A stretch of 64,000 nt of DNA from Nonomuraea jabiensis (lineage in GTDB: Bacteria > Actinomycetota > Actinomycetes > Streptosporangiales > Streptosporangiaceae): the NCBI RefSeq assembly GCF_014204795.1, contig NZ_JACHMB010000001.1:2418001-2482000 (forward strand), read 5' to 3'. This document shows positions 63,715 to 64,000 of the stretch, one piece after another. Numbering within the stretch: the first letter of the stretch is position 1; each line of letters begins with the position of its first letter. The notes below the pieces were generated by a model that saw only the letters and a list, made by a program, of their open reading frames with translations, did not search any database and was not told the origin of the DNA. Both the position numbers and the translations under genes were made by a program.

Positions 63715-64000
63715 GTGAAGCTGCGTATTCTCCTGACCGGCGCCGCCGTCCTGCCCCTGTCGCTGCTCGTGGGGCAGCCGGCCGGGGCGGCCTCGGCCGA
63801 TCCGATGACCGAGGCGTTCGCCAAGGCGGCCTCGACGTACGAGGTGCCTCGTGACCTGCTGGTCTCGGTGGCCTACTCCGAGACCCACCTGGACGGCCAC
63901 CAGGGGCAGCCCAGCGCCGACGGCGGCTACGGCGTGATGCACCTGGTCACCGCCAAGACCCTGGACAAGGCCGCCACGCTGACCAAGCAGCCGCTGTCCG
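63715..64000 (+). CDS. Secreted lytic-transglycosylase-like protein (3' partial)
   Basis: 95 codons are visible from GTG 63,715, six bases after the M23 stop, so the two are co-transcribed. The signal peptide is ITGAAVLPLSLLVGQPAGA-like. Then TEAFAKAASTYEVPRDLLVS, VAYSETHLDGHQGQPS and ADGGYGVMHLV fit the start of a goose-lysozyme/SLT fold (catalytic Glu in YSET). Related actinobacterial proteins carry an amidase domain after this, beyond the window. Confidence 0.75.
   Translation, partial: MKLRILLTGAAVLPLSLLVGQPAGAASADPMTEAFAKAASTYEVPRDLLVSVAYSETHLDGHQGQPSADGGYGVMHLVTAKTLDKAATLTKQPLS

Overview
The window is high-GC DNA with actinomycete codon habits, GTG starts, GGAGG-type ribosome binding sites, LuxR-type two-component pairs, ECF sigma factors with membrane partners, and many Sec-exported hydrolases. 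I infer a soil actinobacterium of the Streptosporangiales type (Nonomuraea-like). That genus guess rests on gene style only, not on any search.

Region 1 (1-20 kb) is mostly orderly chromosome. It holds a secreted duplicated-domain protein, a secreted arabinofuranosidase-like enzyme with FN3 and CBM2 modules, an amidohydrolase overlapping a LysR regulator tail to tail, a GH16 glucanase with a ricin-type lectin domain below a LacI-type palindrome, and an ABC-2 exporter with its histidine kinase and response regulator. A lipoprotein, a serine hydrolase and an SMI1/KNR4 protein follow. Next are the tRNA Glu-Asp-Phe operon, a metallophosphoesterase, a small zincin, an MFS transporter, a PspC protein, an acyl-CoA dehydrogenase and tRNA-Lys.

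Region 2 (19.1-35.7 kb) is an integration and decay zone. A 5'-truncated tyrosine integrase ends inside tRNA-Lys. Beyond it lie a large S8 protease, a shattered sigma/anti-sigma pair, resolvase and transposase scraps, two intact ECF sigma/partner operons (27 and 34 kb), a frameshifted DDE transposase, a truncated tyrosine recombinase, an MFS transporter, a small coiled-coil gene, a zinc-ribbon remnant and a guanine-deaminase remnant.

Region 3 (35.7-41.6 kb) is the most interesting part. Six co-directional genes encode a chorismate-lyase-like protein, a 6-pyruvoyl/6-carboxy-tetrahydropterin synthase homologue, GTP cyclohydrolase I, an adenylate-forming ligase, a BBE-type FAD oxidase and a methyltransferase. 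This looks like a compact, possibly undescribed biosynthetic cassette. An internally deleted copy of the 29-kb insertion sequence lies just beyond its upstream end.

Region 4 (41.9-47.9 kb) is a stress-response patch: two MerR-type regulators, Hsp20, a general-stress protein, a PadR regulator and a hemerythrin. Three broken genes are mixed in (a StrR/ParB-like regulator, an MFS tail and a response regulator).

Region 5 (47.9-55.6 kb) carries an XRE regulator divergent from a short-chain dehydrogenase, ctaD with a DUF3040 gene, a DUF72 protein, Lgt and a second histidine kinase/response regulator pair.

Region 6 (55.9-64 kb) is rich in secreted cell-wall enzymes: a peptidoglycan-binding M15-like protein, two I36-domain proteins with near-identical 5' halves but different catalytic C-termini (M23 versus SpoIID/LytB), another M23 endopeptidase and the start of a lytic-transglycosylase-like protein. 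RidA, a WYL regulator, an NBR1-Ig-like membrane protein and a DUF4097 protein are interspersed.
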